Source: Gemmatimonadales bacterium (GTDB lineage: Bacteria; Gemmatimonadota; Gemmatimonadetes; Gemmatimonadales; GWC2-71-9). Taken from it: DNA of 34,410 nucleotides. Positions 1 through 7,485 of this stretch are shown here, piece by piece. Made by a program: the position numbers and the translations under genes. Each line of letters opens with the position of its first letter. Positions within the stretch are counted from its first letter, which is position 1. The stretch lies in contig JAICQR010000012.1 of NCBI GenBank assembly GCA_025937755.1, positions 1 through 34,410 of the forward strand, written 5' to 3'. Below the pieces are notes generated by a model. That model did not search any database, had not been told where the DNA came from, and saw only the letters and a list, made by a program, of their open reading frames with translations.

Positions 1-10
1 AGCCCCGAGC

Positions 11-30
11 GGGCGGCCGGCCGGCCGCCC
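11..30 (-). terminator. GC-only perfect palindrome after the TPR gene
   Basis: A perfect 20-bp palindrome (GGGCGGCCGG followed by its complement) directly follows the stop codon of the minus-strand TPR gene. Folded with a 4-nt loop it gives an 8-bp all-GC stem. No T tract follows within the window on that strand, so it is either a weak intrinsic terminator or an mRNA 3' end stabiliser. Confidence 0.5.
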
Positions 31-1149
31 CTAATGCACGATCCGCACGATGCCTGCTGCTGCACTGCCGCGCATGAACGCTTCGGCGCTGGTGACCGGG
101 ATGATCACGCCGGTCTCGGCCTGCCCCTGGCGAGCGTGGCCCGCCATGAAATCCGCCAGCGAGGCTTCGCTCCACCGGGGATCCTGCGCCTTCATCAGCA
201 GGACGATCTCATCCCAGGTGCCGCGAAGCTGCTCACCCGCCAGCGTCGCCACCTGATGCACCTCGACCTGGCCCGGCCTCCGCTGCATCGTGGCCGGCTC
301 GGTCAGCAGCGTCCCGAACAGTTCCAGCTGGTTCGGGTCACGCACCGTGCCATCGGGCTGCTGCGCCTCGACCTCGGCCAGCAGCATGTCCACCGGATCG
401 GGATCCCCAGCGAGTTCCTCCAGGCGCTCGAGCCAGGGCGTGATCTCGGGATCGTCTTCCGGCAGCCGGTAGAGAGTCCGCTTGAGTTCGATCACCCGCC
501 AGATGCCGAGCTCGTCGTAATGGTCGTCGGTGCGGGTCCGCTCGAAGTGATGCAGCGCGGCGTCGCTCTCGCCCCGCTCATAGAGCATGTTGGCGAGATA
601 GATCCGGGATTCAACGTGGGTCGGCTCGATCGACAGCGCCCGTCGCAGCCAGTAGATGGCATCGGCGTCGCGACCCAGGCGATGGGCGCTGTAACCCTGG
701 GCTGCGCTCGCGTCAGCCGAATCGGGATGCGCCTGCGCCGCCAACTCGAAGAAACGATGCGCAGCGGCCGCCATGCCATCGCGGAAGAGCGCCCGCCCCA
801 CCTGCAGCATCAGGTCGTGATCGTCGTGGAAGCCGAGCTGCAGGATGCGGTCGAAGGCGCGGATGCCGCCAGCACGGTCACCGATCTTGAGCAGCACCTC
901 GCCCAGCCCGGCGAGGGCATCCTCGTGGTCGCTGTCCAGTGTCAGCGCGGTCTCGAAGCTCCGCCGGGACCAGGCGTACTCTTCCCGGGCGAGGTAGGCG
1001 TACCCCATCCCGATGTGCAGCTCGACGGCATTGGGATAGACCGCGACGCCATCCTTCAGGACCGCGAGGGCGTCGTCGTAACGACCCTCGTTGTAGCACT
1101 GATGGGCCTGCTCGTCGAATTCGTCGGAGCTGCGGAACGCCTCGGACAT
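31..1149 (-). CDS. Tetratricopeptide-repeat protein, 372 aa
   Basis: The protein has no signal peptide or membrane segment and is probably a cytoplasmic scaffold. Residues about 12-215 are a run of TPR units with the usual small/aromatic spacing; 'GMGYAYLAREEYAWSRRSF' and 'AIYWLRRALSIEPTHVE' are clear examples. TPRs bind partner proteins, but the partner cannot be read from sequence. The last 150 residues are acidic and not obviously repetitive; they hold 'DPVDMLLAEVEAQQPDGT' and a C-terminal segment I do not recognise. The ATG at 1149 precedes the first TPR by about ten residues, which fits. The gene ends on a GC palindrome. It is divergent from the small secreted protein at 1281, with 131 bp between the two start codons in which I see no clear promoter. 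Confidence 0.85.
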   Translation of the reverse strand: MSEAFRSSDEFDEQAHQCYNEGRYDDALAVLKDGVAVYPNAVELHIGMGYAYLAREEYAWSRRSFETALTLDSDHEDALAGLGEVLLKIGDRAGGIRAFDRILQLGFHDDHDLMLQVGRALFRDGMAAAAHRFFELAAQAHPDSADASAAQGYSAHRLGRDADAIYWLRRALSIEPTHVESRIYLANMLYERGESDAALHHFERTRTDDHYDELGIWRVIELKRTLYRLPEDDPEITPWLERLEELAGDPDPVDMLLAEVEAQQPDGTVRDPNQLELFGTLLTEPATMQRRPGQVEVHQVATLAGEQLRGTWDEIVLLMKAQDPRWSEASLADFMAGHARQGQAETGVIIPVTSAEAFMRGSAAAGIVRIVH

Positions 1150-1280
1150 GGGCGGGATCTCCGCGCTGGAAAAGAGGTTAAGAGCAAAGTAGGAGAACCC
1201 GATTACCGCAGCAAGCGTCGCAGCCTGAAACCCGCCGCGACGGCGCCCCGTAGGAACGGCACCCTTACCTGGAGTACCTC

Positions 1281-1709
1281 ATGCGGTGGCTCATCGCGTC
1301 GCCCCTGCTGCTCGGCCTGGCGCTCACCAGCGCGCAAGCCCTGCAGTCGCAGACAGTCATCAGTGACACCGCCCTGGACGGCACGTGGGCCGGCAGTGCG
1401 TTCATCTTTCAGATCACCCCCGACGACATCCGGGAAGACTCTGCCGGCTTCGAGATCACGCTGGCCACCGCGGACAGCGGCACCCGAGGCGGCCTGACGC
1501 TCACGACCAGCAGCCAGCGCCAACTCACGGGCGCCATACTGCTTCAGGCGCGGACTGGCGCCGCCGTCACTTTGTCCAGCGAGGTGGACGGCGCCGACGT
1601 CGTGTTCAGCGGTGCGACCACCGACTCGACCATGACCGGCACCTTCGTCGCCACCGCCAACGGTGAAACGGTCGGCACCGGCAACTGGAGCGTCAGGCGC
1701 GAGCGCTGA
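1281..1709 (+). CDS. Small secreted protein of unknown function, 142 aa
   Basis: Residues 1-20 form a Sec signal peptide (charged RW start, hydrophobic 'LIASPLLLGLALTSAQA', likely cleavage after AQA). The mature part is rich in Thr, Ser, Gly and Val and alternates like a beta sandwich ('GTWAGSAFIFQI', 'GGLTLTTSSQRQLTGAIL', 'TMTGTFVATANGETVGTGNW'). This resembles small periplasmic proteins that report on a substrate with a 'G-T-W-x-G' strand, but no family is recognised. A GGAG box at 1271-1274 sits 6 nt before the ATG and supports this start. The stop codon (1707-1709) touches the stop codon of the convergent pruA with no base between, so termination must occur inside the opposite gene. Confidence 0.7.
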   Translation: MRWLIASPLLLGLALTSAQALQSQTVISDTALDGTWAGSAFIFQITPDDIREDSAGFEITLATADSGTRGGLTLTTSSQRQLTGAILLQARTGAAVTLSSEVDGADVVFSGATTDSTMTGTFVATANGETVGTGNWSVRRER

Positions 1710-3338
1710 CTATTCCGCTCCCATGAACGGATAGCGGTAGTCGTAGGGCGGGCTGAACGTTTCCTTGATGCTCCGGGGGGAAACCCACCGGATCAAGTTG
1801 AGGATCGAGCCCGCCTTGTCATTGGTGCCACTCGCTCTCGCGCCGCCGAACGGCTGCTGCCCCACCACCGCGCCGGTGGGCTTGTCGTTCAGGTAGAAGT
1901 TGCCGGCGGCGTTCACCAGCACCCGGCTGGCCTCGACCAGCGCGGCCCGGTCCTGCGCGAAGACCGCGCCGGTCAGGGCGTAAGGGCTGGTCTGGTCCAC
2001 CAGCTCCAGCGTGTCGGCCCATTTCCGGTCGGGATACACGTACACAGTGAGCACCGGGCCGAACAGTTCTTCGCAGAGCAGCTTGTGCGCCGGATCCTTC
2101 GCCTCGATCACGGTTGGTTCGATGAACCAGCCCTCGGAGTCATCGAAGCCGCCACCGGCGTGAATGGTCGCGTTGTCGTCGCGCTTCGCCGCCTTGAGGT
2201 ACCCCGACAGCTTGGTATACGCCCGGGCGTCGATCACCGCGCCCATGAAGTTGGTGAAGTCGGCCACGTCGCCCATGCGGATACTGGCGATCATCTCCAG
2301 CATGTCGCGCTTCACCGCCGGCCACAGCGAACGCGGGATGTACGCCCGCGATGCCGCGCTGCACTTCTGGCCCTGATACTCGAAGGCGCCCCGCACCAGT
2401 GCCACCGCCAGCGCCTTCGCGTCCGCGCTGGGGTGCGCCACCACGAAGTCCTTGCCCCCGGTTTCTCCCACCAGCCGGGGGTAGCTGCGATAGCGGGGCA
2501 GGTTGTTACCCACCGTCTGCCACAGCGACTGAAACACCGGGGTCGATCCGGTGAAGTGGATTCCTGCCAGCGAGGGATGGGACAGCAGCAGGTCACTGAT
2601 CTCCGCCGCGGGACCGGGGACGAAATTAATGACACCTGGCGGCAGCCCGCATTCCTGCAACAACCGGAAGAAATGCCAGTTGCTTAGCGACGCACTCGAG
2701 GCCGGCTTCCACACCACGGTATTGCCCATGATCGCGGGCGTGGTGGGGAGGTTGCCGCCGATGGCGGTGAAGTTGAACGGCGTGATGGCGTAGACGAATC
2801 CTTCCAGCGGCCGGTGCTCCATCCGGTTCCACATCCCGGGCGAGCTGATCGGCTGCTCGTGGTACAGCTTCTCCGCGAAGTGCACGTTGAAGCGCAGGAA
2901 GTCAATCAGTTCACAGGCGCTGTCGATCTCCGCCTGGAAGGCGGTCTTGCTCTGGCCCAGCATCGTCGCTGCGTTGATGATCGGACGCCATGCGCCGGCC
3001 AGCCGGTCGGCGGCCTTCAGGAACACCGCCGCGCGGTCCTCGAATCGCCAGCTGGCCCAGTCCCGCTGCGCCTCCACCGCCGAGGCGATCGCAGCCTGGA
3101 CTGTCTTCCGGTCGGCCTGGTGGACCTTGCCCAGCACATGCTGGTGCCGGTGCGGGCTCACCACGGGAACCGTCTTCGCGCCCCGAATCTCTTCGCCGCC
3201 CACCACCACCGGGATGTCGGCCACCTCGCCGCCCAGCGTGCGCAGCGCGTCCTTCAGCTGCTCGCGCTCGGGCGAGCCCGGGGCATAGCTCAGCACCGGC
3301 TCGTTGTGCGGTGCGGGGATGTTGAATGTGCCGTTCAT
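1710..3338 (-). CDS. pruA: L-glutamate gamma-semialdehyde (1-pyrroline-5-carboxylate) dehydrogenase
   Basis: This NAD-dependent aldehyde dehydrogenase of the ALDH4 type oxidises glutamate semialdehyde to glutamate, the second step of proline catabolism. At 542 aa it has the length of the stand-alone eukaryote/Bacteroidetes-like form rather than the fused PutA. Visible landmarks are 'ITPFNFTAIGGNLPTTPA' (about 185-201), the NAD-site lysine in 'VVWKPASS' (K211), 'GSTPVF', the general base E292 in 'GETGGKD', the nucleophile C326 in 'YQGQKCSAASRAY', and 'EELFGPVLTVYVY'. The characteristic N-terminus 'FNIPAPHNEPVLSYAPGS' confirms the subfamily. A GAGG box precedes the ATG on the minus strand. No proline dehydrogenase is seen nearby. 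The modA-like gene lies 72 bp upstream on the same strand, separated by a tandem repeat, so co-transcription is uncertain. Confidence 0.95.
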   Translation of the reverse strand: MNGTFNIPAPHNEPVLSYAPGSPEREQLKDALRTLGGEVADIPVVVGGEEIRGAKTVPVVSPHRHQHVLGKVHQADRKTVQAAIASAVEAQRDWASWRFEDRAAVFLKAADRLAGAWRPIINAATMLGQSKTAFQAEIDSACELIDFLRFNVHFAEKLYHEQPISSPGMWNRMEHRPLEGFVYAITPFNFTAIGGNLPTTPAIMGNTVVWKPASSASLSNWHFFRLLQECGLPPGVINFVPGPAAEISDLLLSHPSLAGIHFTGSTPVFQSLWQTVGNNLPRYRSYPRLVGETGGKDFVVAHPSADAKALAVALVRGAFEYQGQKCSAASRAYIPRSLWPAVKRDMLEMIASIRMGDVADFTNFMGAVIDARAYTKLSGYLKAAKRDDNATIHAGGGFDDSEGWFIEPTVIEAKDPAHKLLCEELFGPVLTVYVYPDRKWADTLELVDQTSPYALTGAVFAQDRAALVEASRVLVNAAGNFYLNDKPTGAVVGQQPFGGARASGTNDKAGSILNLIRWVSPRSIKETFSPPYDYRYPFMGAE

Positions 3339-3392
3339 GTCGCCTCGTTCGCCTTTCGCGGTTCGGGCGGTCGCAGACCACCCCTGAAGTCA

Positions 3393-3434
3393 CTTCTCAC
3401 TTTTCGCTTCTCACTTCTCACTTCTCACTCTCTC
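3393..3434 (-). repeat. 7-bp tandem array (CTTCTCA)n over the modA-like stop codon
   Basis: Six consecutive 7-mers: CTTCTCA, CTTTTCG, CTTCTCA, CTTCTCA, CTTCTCA, CTCTCTC. The modA-like stop codon (complement at 3411-3413) lies inside the third unit, and the last residues of that protein (VRSEK) are encoded by the array. On the coding strand the unit reads TGAGAAG and carries a TGA, so every frame is closed within 21 nt. Confidence 0.9.
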
Positions 3435-4250
3435 AAATCCATGCCTCTCCAGCACCGCCTGCCCCTCGTTGCCCCGCAGAAACTCAAGGAACTGCCGGGC
3501 CACCGACGAGTCCTGCACCACGCTGTCGGGCTGGATCACCCGGGCGGCATACCATGTCGCCCGCGGCGACTCCACCGGGAGTGGCAGCTCCCGATAGATG
3601 CCGGTGCTGTCGCTGGCCAGCGCAGACCGGAATATGATGGCGGCATCGGCTTCGCCCCGCTGGAGCCGCTGCAGGACCGCCTCGGCCGATGACTCCTCCG
3701 CAACGGCGCCCAGTTCCACCCGCTCGGCAAAGTCGCCGCCGTAGCCGATCACGGTGGCCATGCGCCCCAGCAGTTCGCGCGCATACCGTCCCAGCGGCAC
3801 GTCTGGTCCCGCCAGCGCCACGCGCACTCCCGGTGAAGCCAGGTTGACCGGCGACCGCATCAGGTCCGGCGCCACGCCACTGGTGCTCGCGACCAGCACC
3901 ACGGTCGAGGCGGCGATCGGCGCAGGCGCGCCCACCAGTCCCCGTTCGAGCGCGTAGTCCATCCACGCCTTGTCCCCGGTGATCAGCACCGACCCGGCGC
4001 CACCGCGCTCCAGCGCGGTCACCAGCTCCGGCGTGCCCATCACCTGCAGCTGCACGCTGATCGTCGTATCCGGCGCGCGAAATTCGTCGGAAAGGTCCCG
4101 AGACGCGTCCAGGAGTGATGACGGCAACAGCACGGTCACCGTCCTCGACGGGTCTGGGGTGCCGGCGCCACAGCCGGCCACCAGGAGCACCGGCAGAAGT
4201 TGCCGAATCACTGGCCGAAGCAGTGCAGGGCCGCGTTGATTTACTGGCAT
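3411..4250 (-). CDS. ModA-type substrate-binding lipoprotein (molybdate/tungstate family)
   Basis: This 279-aa periplasmic binding protein is probably lipid-anchored: the hydrophobic 'LLPVLLVAGC' gives a lipobox with C27. The body follows the ModA pattern: 'TVTVLLPSSLLDASRDLSDEF' resembles the first strand and helix, then 'ERGGAGSVLITGDKAWMDYA' (the family usually has 'aGAPaDVfiSAD'), 'ASTVVLVASTSG', 'VRVALAGPDVPLGRYARELL', a 'RGEADAAIIFRS' block and a C-terminal 'ARQFLEFLRGNEGQAVLERHGFE'. The last block is strongly ModA-like. Substrate is inferred from family only. No modB or modC permease/ATPase is in the window, so it is an orphan here. The final residues are encoded by a heptamer repeat array, suggesting that the original C-terminus was altered by array expansion. 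pruA follows 72 bp downstream. Confidence 0.8.
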   Translation of the reverse strand: MPVNQRGPALLRPVIRQLLPVLLVAGCGAGTPDPSRTVTVLLPSSLLDASRDLSDEFRAPDTTISVQLQVMGTPELVTALERGGAGSVLITGDKAWMDYALERGLVGAPAPIAASTVVLVASTSGVAPDLMRSPVNLASPGVRVALAGPDVPLGRYARELLGRMATVIGYGGDFAERVELGAVAEESSAEAVLQRLQRGEADAAIIFRSALASDSTGIYRELPLPVESPRATWYAARVIQPDSVVQDSSVARQFLEFLRGNEGQAVLERHGFERVRSEK

Positions 4251-4253
4251 GGG

Positions 4254-4288
4254 CTCTCGACTCTCAACTCTCGACTCGCAACTCGCGT
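4254..4288. repeat. 7-bp alternating array CTCTCGA / CTCTCAA
   Basis: Five heptamers alternate in an A-B-A-B pattern: CTCTCGA, CTCTCAA, CTCTCGA, CTCGCAA, CTCGCGT. The array lies 3 bp upstream of the modA-like start codon (minus strand), between it and the divergent lipoprotein at 4354. Of the heptamer and octamer arrays in the window, this one lies at 5' rather than 3' gene ends. Confidence 0.85.
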
Positions 4289-4353
4289 GGTACTGGCGCC
4301 AACCGTGCGCTCCAAGCTAACATCTACCCGACCCAGCCACCGGATATTGACCG

Positions 4354-4752
4354 ATGAATCGCGCGCTTGCGCCGCTCGCTCTCGCTCTGCTCCTGACCGC
4401 CTGTCCCACCTACGACGAATACCCCAAGCTCAGCGACCAGAATGGGCTGGTTGACGCCGACACCTACGCCCGCTACGGCGCGGAGCAGGCGCAGGCCATG
4501 GCGATCGCGCGCGAGTATGGCCATTTCCATGCTGGTGATTCGCGGGCCGACCTGCAGGCCGCCGCCGACAGCGCGATGGCGTACGCCCGCAACCTGCCCG
4601 ACGTCACCGGCATCACCGCGGACTCCCTCGGCCACCGCCTCACCATCCAGTTCCGCAGCGGATGGCGGACGATGGTAACCCCGATCGACGACGGCAAGCG
4701 CGGCGCCGAGACGCCGAACCTACCCGCTGCCGCCGCTCCTGCCGCCGGCTGA
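4354..4752 (+). CDS. Small lipoprotein, 132 aa
   Basis: The signal peptide ends in 'LALALLLTAC', giving a lipobox with C17, so the protein is probably lipidated and periplasm-facing. The mature part is mostly helical and Ala-rich ('YGAEQAQAMAIAREYGHFHA', 'AAADSAMAYARNLPDV'), followed by a short strand region ending in 'FRSGWRTMVTPIDDGKR' and a Pro/Ala tail. The phrase 'TIQFRSGWR..V.PI..G' is reminiscent of short conserved periplasmic proteins, but no named family is recognised. It starts a plus-strand run in which cutA follows after 6 bp. Confidence 0.75.
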   Translation: MNRALAPLALALLLTACPTYDEYPKLSDQNGLVDADTYARYGAEQAQAMAIAREYGHFHAGDSRADLQAAADSAMAYARNLPDVTGITADSLGHRLTIQFRSGWRTMVTPIDDGKRGAETPNLPAAAAPAAG

Positions 4753-4758
4753 GTTGCC

Positions 4759-5097
4759 GTGACACCCTGCATCGAGGTCACGACCACCGTTTCCGACCGC
4801 GATGTGGCCCGCCGACTCGGAACCCGGGCAGTGGAGGCCCGACTGGCGGCCTGTGCCCAGGTCATCGGCCCGGTGCTGAGCGTGTATCGCTGGCGAGGAG
4901 AGGTGCAGGAGGCGGAGGAATGGCGCTGCAGCCTCAAGACCGTCGGCGCGGCGTGGCCCGCCCTCGCGGCCTTCCTTCGCAGCGAGCATTCATACGAACT
5001 GCCCGAGATCGTCGTAGCGCCGCTGGACGGCACCACCGAGTATCTCTTGTGGGTCGAGTCCTGCGTGAGCGTGCCCCATTCTCCTGCAACCGCGTGA
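4759..5097 (+). CDS. cutA: CutA1-type divalent-cation tolerance protein, 112 aa
   Basis: CutA1 is a small trimeric ferredoxin-like protein linked to tolerance of copper and other divalent metals; its molecular role is still unsettled. Hallmarks are present: 'EARLAACAQVIGPVLSVYRW' with the conserved RLAAC-type stretch, 'YRWRGEVQEAEEW' (family YxWxGxxxxxxEx), a lysine-threonine pair in 'SLKTVG', and 'YELPEIVVAPLDGTTEYLLW'. The start is GTG at 4759, six bases after the upstream lipoprotein stop. An ATG is not available at a sensible place. The C-terminal dozen residues after 'YLLWVESC' are extra and probably disordered. It lies inside a close-spaced run with the Yip1-type protein 10 bp downstream. 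Confidence 0.93.
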   Translation: MTPCIEVTTTVSDRDVARRLGTRAVEARLAACAQVIGPVLSVYRWRGEVQEAEEWRCSLKTVGAAWPALAAFLRSEHSYELPEIVVAPLDGTTEYLLWVESCVSVPHSPATA

Positions 5098-5107
5098 GGA
5101 TCCGCCC

Positions 5108-5809
5108 ATGAACGACGTTGCCAAGCCTGGACTCGCCGACTGTGCCGAGATCTTCTACTCGCCGAGTGAGGTGTTCGAGCGCCGGCGCGGAGGAGAATGG
5201 GCCGGCCCGTTCTTCGTGTTCGTTATCGCGATGATTCTGCTCTTCTTCGCGACCAGGGGCCTGCTCCAGCCGATGATGGACGCCGAGACCAATCGAAGCC
5301 TGGCCAAGTTGGCCGCCAATCCAAACGCCACGCCCGAGCAGATCGAGGCAGCCCGGGGCATGGGCCAGAAGTTTGCCGCGGTGGGCGTGATCATCTTTGT
5401 CCTGGTCATCCCGTTCCTCTCGGGACTGGCGCTCAAGGTGGTATCGAAGATCGCCGGCGCCGCGGTGACCCTGAAGCAGAGCATGGCGATCGGCGTCCTC
5501 TCGCTCTTTCCCATGCTGCTCTCGTCCGTCGCCAGTGGCGCGCAGGGCGCGGTGATGGACGAGTCGGCCCAGACCGGCCGCTACGCATTCAGCATCGGAC
5601 CAGCCCGGTTTCTCGATCCCGATACGACATCACCCGTCATGATGGCGGTCGCCGGCCACTTCGATCTCTTCTCGCTCTGGATCTTCTTTCTGATGGGACT
5701 GGGCGTGAAGGTGATCGGCAGGACCAGCACCGGCACCGCCGTCGCGGTCGCCGTGGGCATGTGGGTCGTCTCACTCCTGCCGGCCCTGCTGGGCGGCATG
5801 TTCAGCTGA
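5108..5809 (+). CDS. Yip1-domain integral membrane protein, 233 aa
   Basis: The short N-terminal segment 'DCAEIFYSPSEVFERRRGGE' is the typical bacterial Yip1-family entry ('i..iffsP..vF..l...p.w'). About five hydrophobic segments follow: about 32-54 (FFVFVIAMILLFFATRGLL), 90-112, 124-145, 180-201 and 210-231. A soluble loop at 55-88 contains 'NATPEQIEAARGMGQKF'. Family members are inner-membrane proteins of unknown function, often near lipoprotein or efflux genes. A GAGGA box lies 7 nt before the ATG. The next small gene starts 5 bp after the stop. The name is a domain-level call; no substrate is implied. Confidence 0.8.
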   Translation: MNDVAKPGLADCAEIFYSPSEVFERRRGGEWAGPFFVFVIAMILLFFATRGLLQPMMDAETNRSLAKLAANPNATPEQIEAARGMGQKFAAVGVIIFVLVIPFLSGLALKVVSKIAGAAVTLKQSMAIGVLSLFPMLLSSVASGAQGAVMDESAQTGRYAFSIGPARFLDPDTTSPVMMAVAGHFDLFSLWIFFLMGLGVKVIGRTSTGTAVAVAVGMWVVSLLPALLGGMFS

Positions 5810-5814
5810 CGCCG

Positions 5815-6084
5815 ATGTCACGCCGCACGTTGCTCACGCTGGTGGCCATCGCAGTCATGGTGGTGGTGCTCTACACCTCCACCATGACCAGCCAGCGCGC
5901 CGAATGCACCGCCGTGGTCACCTTCCGCGGCGCGACCGACAGTGCCACCGCCTCGGCGGCGACCCGGGACGAAGCCGAGACCCAGGCTCGCAACACCGCG
6001 TGTGGCACGATCTCGAGCGGCATGACCGACCGCATCGCCTGCACAGGCACCCCACCCGCACGACTCAGCTGCCGCACACTTTGA
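5815..6084 (+). CDS. Small single-TM or secreted protein with four cysteines, 89 aa
   Basis: The ATG at 5815 follows the Yip1 gene by 5 bp and opens a protein with a basic start (MSRR) and one hydrophobic helix 'LLTLVAIAVMVVVLYTSTM', either a signal anchor or an uncleaved signal peptide. The periplasmic part of about 65 residues has four cysteines in the contexts 'RAECTAVV', 'NTACGTIS', 'RIACTGTP' and 'LSCRTL', suggesting two disulfides, and a Thr/Ala-rich centre 'SATASAATRDEAETQAR'. The pattern of a strand, an EAE-type helix and paired cysteines recalls small periplasmic adaptor domains, but I do not recognise a family. The stop lies 4 bp before the transporter start, so the two are likely translated from one mRNA. 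Confidence 0.65.
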   Translation: MSRRTLLTLVAIAVMVVVLYTSTMTSQRAECTAVVTFRGATDSATASAATRDEAETQARNTACGTISSGMTDRIACTGTPPARLSCRTL

Positions 6085-6088
6085 CAGC

Positions 6089-7432
6089 ATGAGTCGCCTG
6101 CGTGTGCCGCATCCGATCGCCCTGCTGATCGGTTGCATCCTGCTCGCGGCGATCGCTACCTGGCTCCTGCCCGCCGGCCGCTACGAGCGCCGTCACGACG
6201 AGGCAACCGGCCGCGACATCGTCATCGCGGGCACCTATCAGCGAGTCGAGGCGCAGCCGGTGGGCCCATTCAGCGCCGTCGTCGCCATCCCCCGCGCCAT
6301 CGCCGCCGCCGCCGACGTCATCGCGCTGGTGTTCCTCGTGGGTGGGGCGTTCGCAGTCATCGAGCAGACCGGTGCGCTTCGCCGTGCGGTGCGGCGGCTG
6401 GTGGGGGCGCTCAAGGGTCGCGAGCTCCTGGTGGTGCCCGTCACCTGCATTGCCTTTGCCGCTGGCGGCGCGCTCCAGAACATGCAGGAAGAGATCATCG
6501 CCTTTGTGCCCCTGCTCCTGCTGCTGGTGCGCACGCTGGGATTCGATGCGCTCACCGCCTGTGCGATGTCGGTGGGAGCAGCAGCGGTAGGCTCCTCGTT
6601 CAGCCCGGTCAACCCGTTCCAGGTGCTCATCGCCCAGAAGCTGGCCCAGTTGCCACCGGGTTCGGGCAGCGTGTTCCGGCTCGTCTTTCTCGCCGTCGCC
6701 ATCGCGCTCTGGATCTGGGGAACCAGCCGCTACGCCCGGCGGATCCGGACCAGTCCGGAGGAACTCGCCATCGAGCCCGAGGAGCGGGGACACGGCGCGC
6801 GGCTGGATTTCATTCTCCTGCTCGTTGTGGCAGCATTCGTGATGCTGCCGGTCGGGCTCAACGTCCTCGGCTGGGGATTCGACGAGCTGTCGGCGCTGTT
6901 CCTGATCGTGGGTGTCACTGCCGGGCTCATCGCCGGGCTGGGAGTCAGTGGTACCGGCGAGGCCTTTGTGCACGGATTCAGCCAGATGGCCGGCGCGGCG
7001 CTGCTCATCGGCTTCGCCAAGTCCATTTCGGTCGTGCTTGAGGACGGGATGGTGCTCGACACCATCGTGCATGGTCTGGCGACTCCGCTCGAGGGCCTGC
7101 CACCGGCCGGCGCCGCACTGGCCATGATGGGCGTGCACACCGCCATCCACGTTCCGGTCCCCAGTGTCAGCAGCCACGCGGTACTTACCATGCCAATCCT
7201 GGTCCCGCTGTCGGACCTCCTGGGCGTGGGCCGACAGGTTACCGTGCTCGCCTATCAGTACGGCGCAGGGCTGACCGACCTGCTCACTCCGACGAACGGT
7301 GCGCTGATGGCCATTCTCGCCGCAGCCGGCGTCCGGTTCGAGCACTGGTTCCGATTCGTGCTGCCGATGTTCGGGTTGCTGCTGGGGCTGGGTGCTGTGG
7401 CCGTGGTGCTGGGCCTGAGGCTTATCGCATAG
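6089..7432 (+). CDS. YfcC / DcuC-superfamily inner-membrane transporter, 447 aa
   Basis: A polytopic protein with roughly ten to twelve hydrophobic segments. The N-terminal 'HPIALLIGCILLAAIATWLLPAGRYERR' layout (TM1, then 'PAGxYER') is the signature opening of the YfcC family, related to C4-dicarboxylate and basic amino-acid antiporters. Other landmarks are 'ALQNMQEEIIAFVPLL', the 'GSSFSPVNPFQVLIAQKLA' loop with a half-buried S-x-x-NPF motif, 'HVPVPSVSSHAVLTMPIL' and 'GLTDLLTPTNGALMAIL'. The last two correspond to the paired re-entrant hairpins of this ion-transporter fold. Substrate is not decided by sequence; family members are annotated for arginine/ornithine, peptides or dicarboxylates. 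The start codon is 4 bp after the preceding stop. Confidence 0.88.
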   Translation: MSRLRVPHPIALLIGCILLAAIATWLLPAGRYERRHDEATGRDIVIAGTYQRVEAQPVGPFSAVVAIPRAIAAAADVIALVFLVGGAFAVIEQTGALRRAVRRLVGALKGRELLVVPVTCIAFAAGGALQNMQEEIIAFVPLLLLLVRTLGFDALTACAMSVGAAAVGSSFSPVNPFQVLIAQKLAQLPPGSGSVFRLVFLAVAIALWIWGTSRYARRIRTSPEELAIEPEERGHGARLDFILLLVVAAFVMLPVGLNVLGWGFDELSALFLIVGVTAGLIAGLGVSGTGEAFVHGFSQMAGAALLIGFAKSISVVLEDGMVLDTIVHGLATPLEGLPPAGAALAMMGVHTAIHVPVPSVSSHAVLTMPILVPLSDLLGVGRQVTVLAYQYGAGLTDLLTPTNGALMAILAAAGVRFEHWFRFVLPMFGLLLGLGAVAVVLGLRLIA

Positions 7433-7485
7433 GGTGCGTCCTGCGCCCCTTCTTTCAGGCACCATATATGCGTACCCTCCATCCC

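Noticed and set aside
34-1497. A 487-codon plus-strand open frame opposite the TPR gene.
   Set aside because: It is antisense to good TPR repeats, with a Pro/Arg/Gln-rich meaningless protein; a GC-rich shadow.
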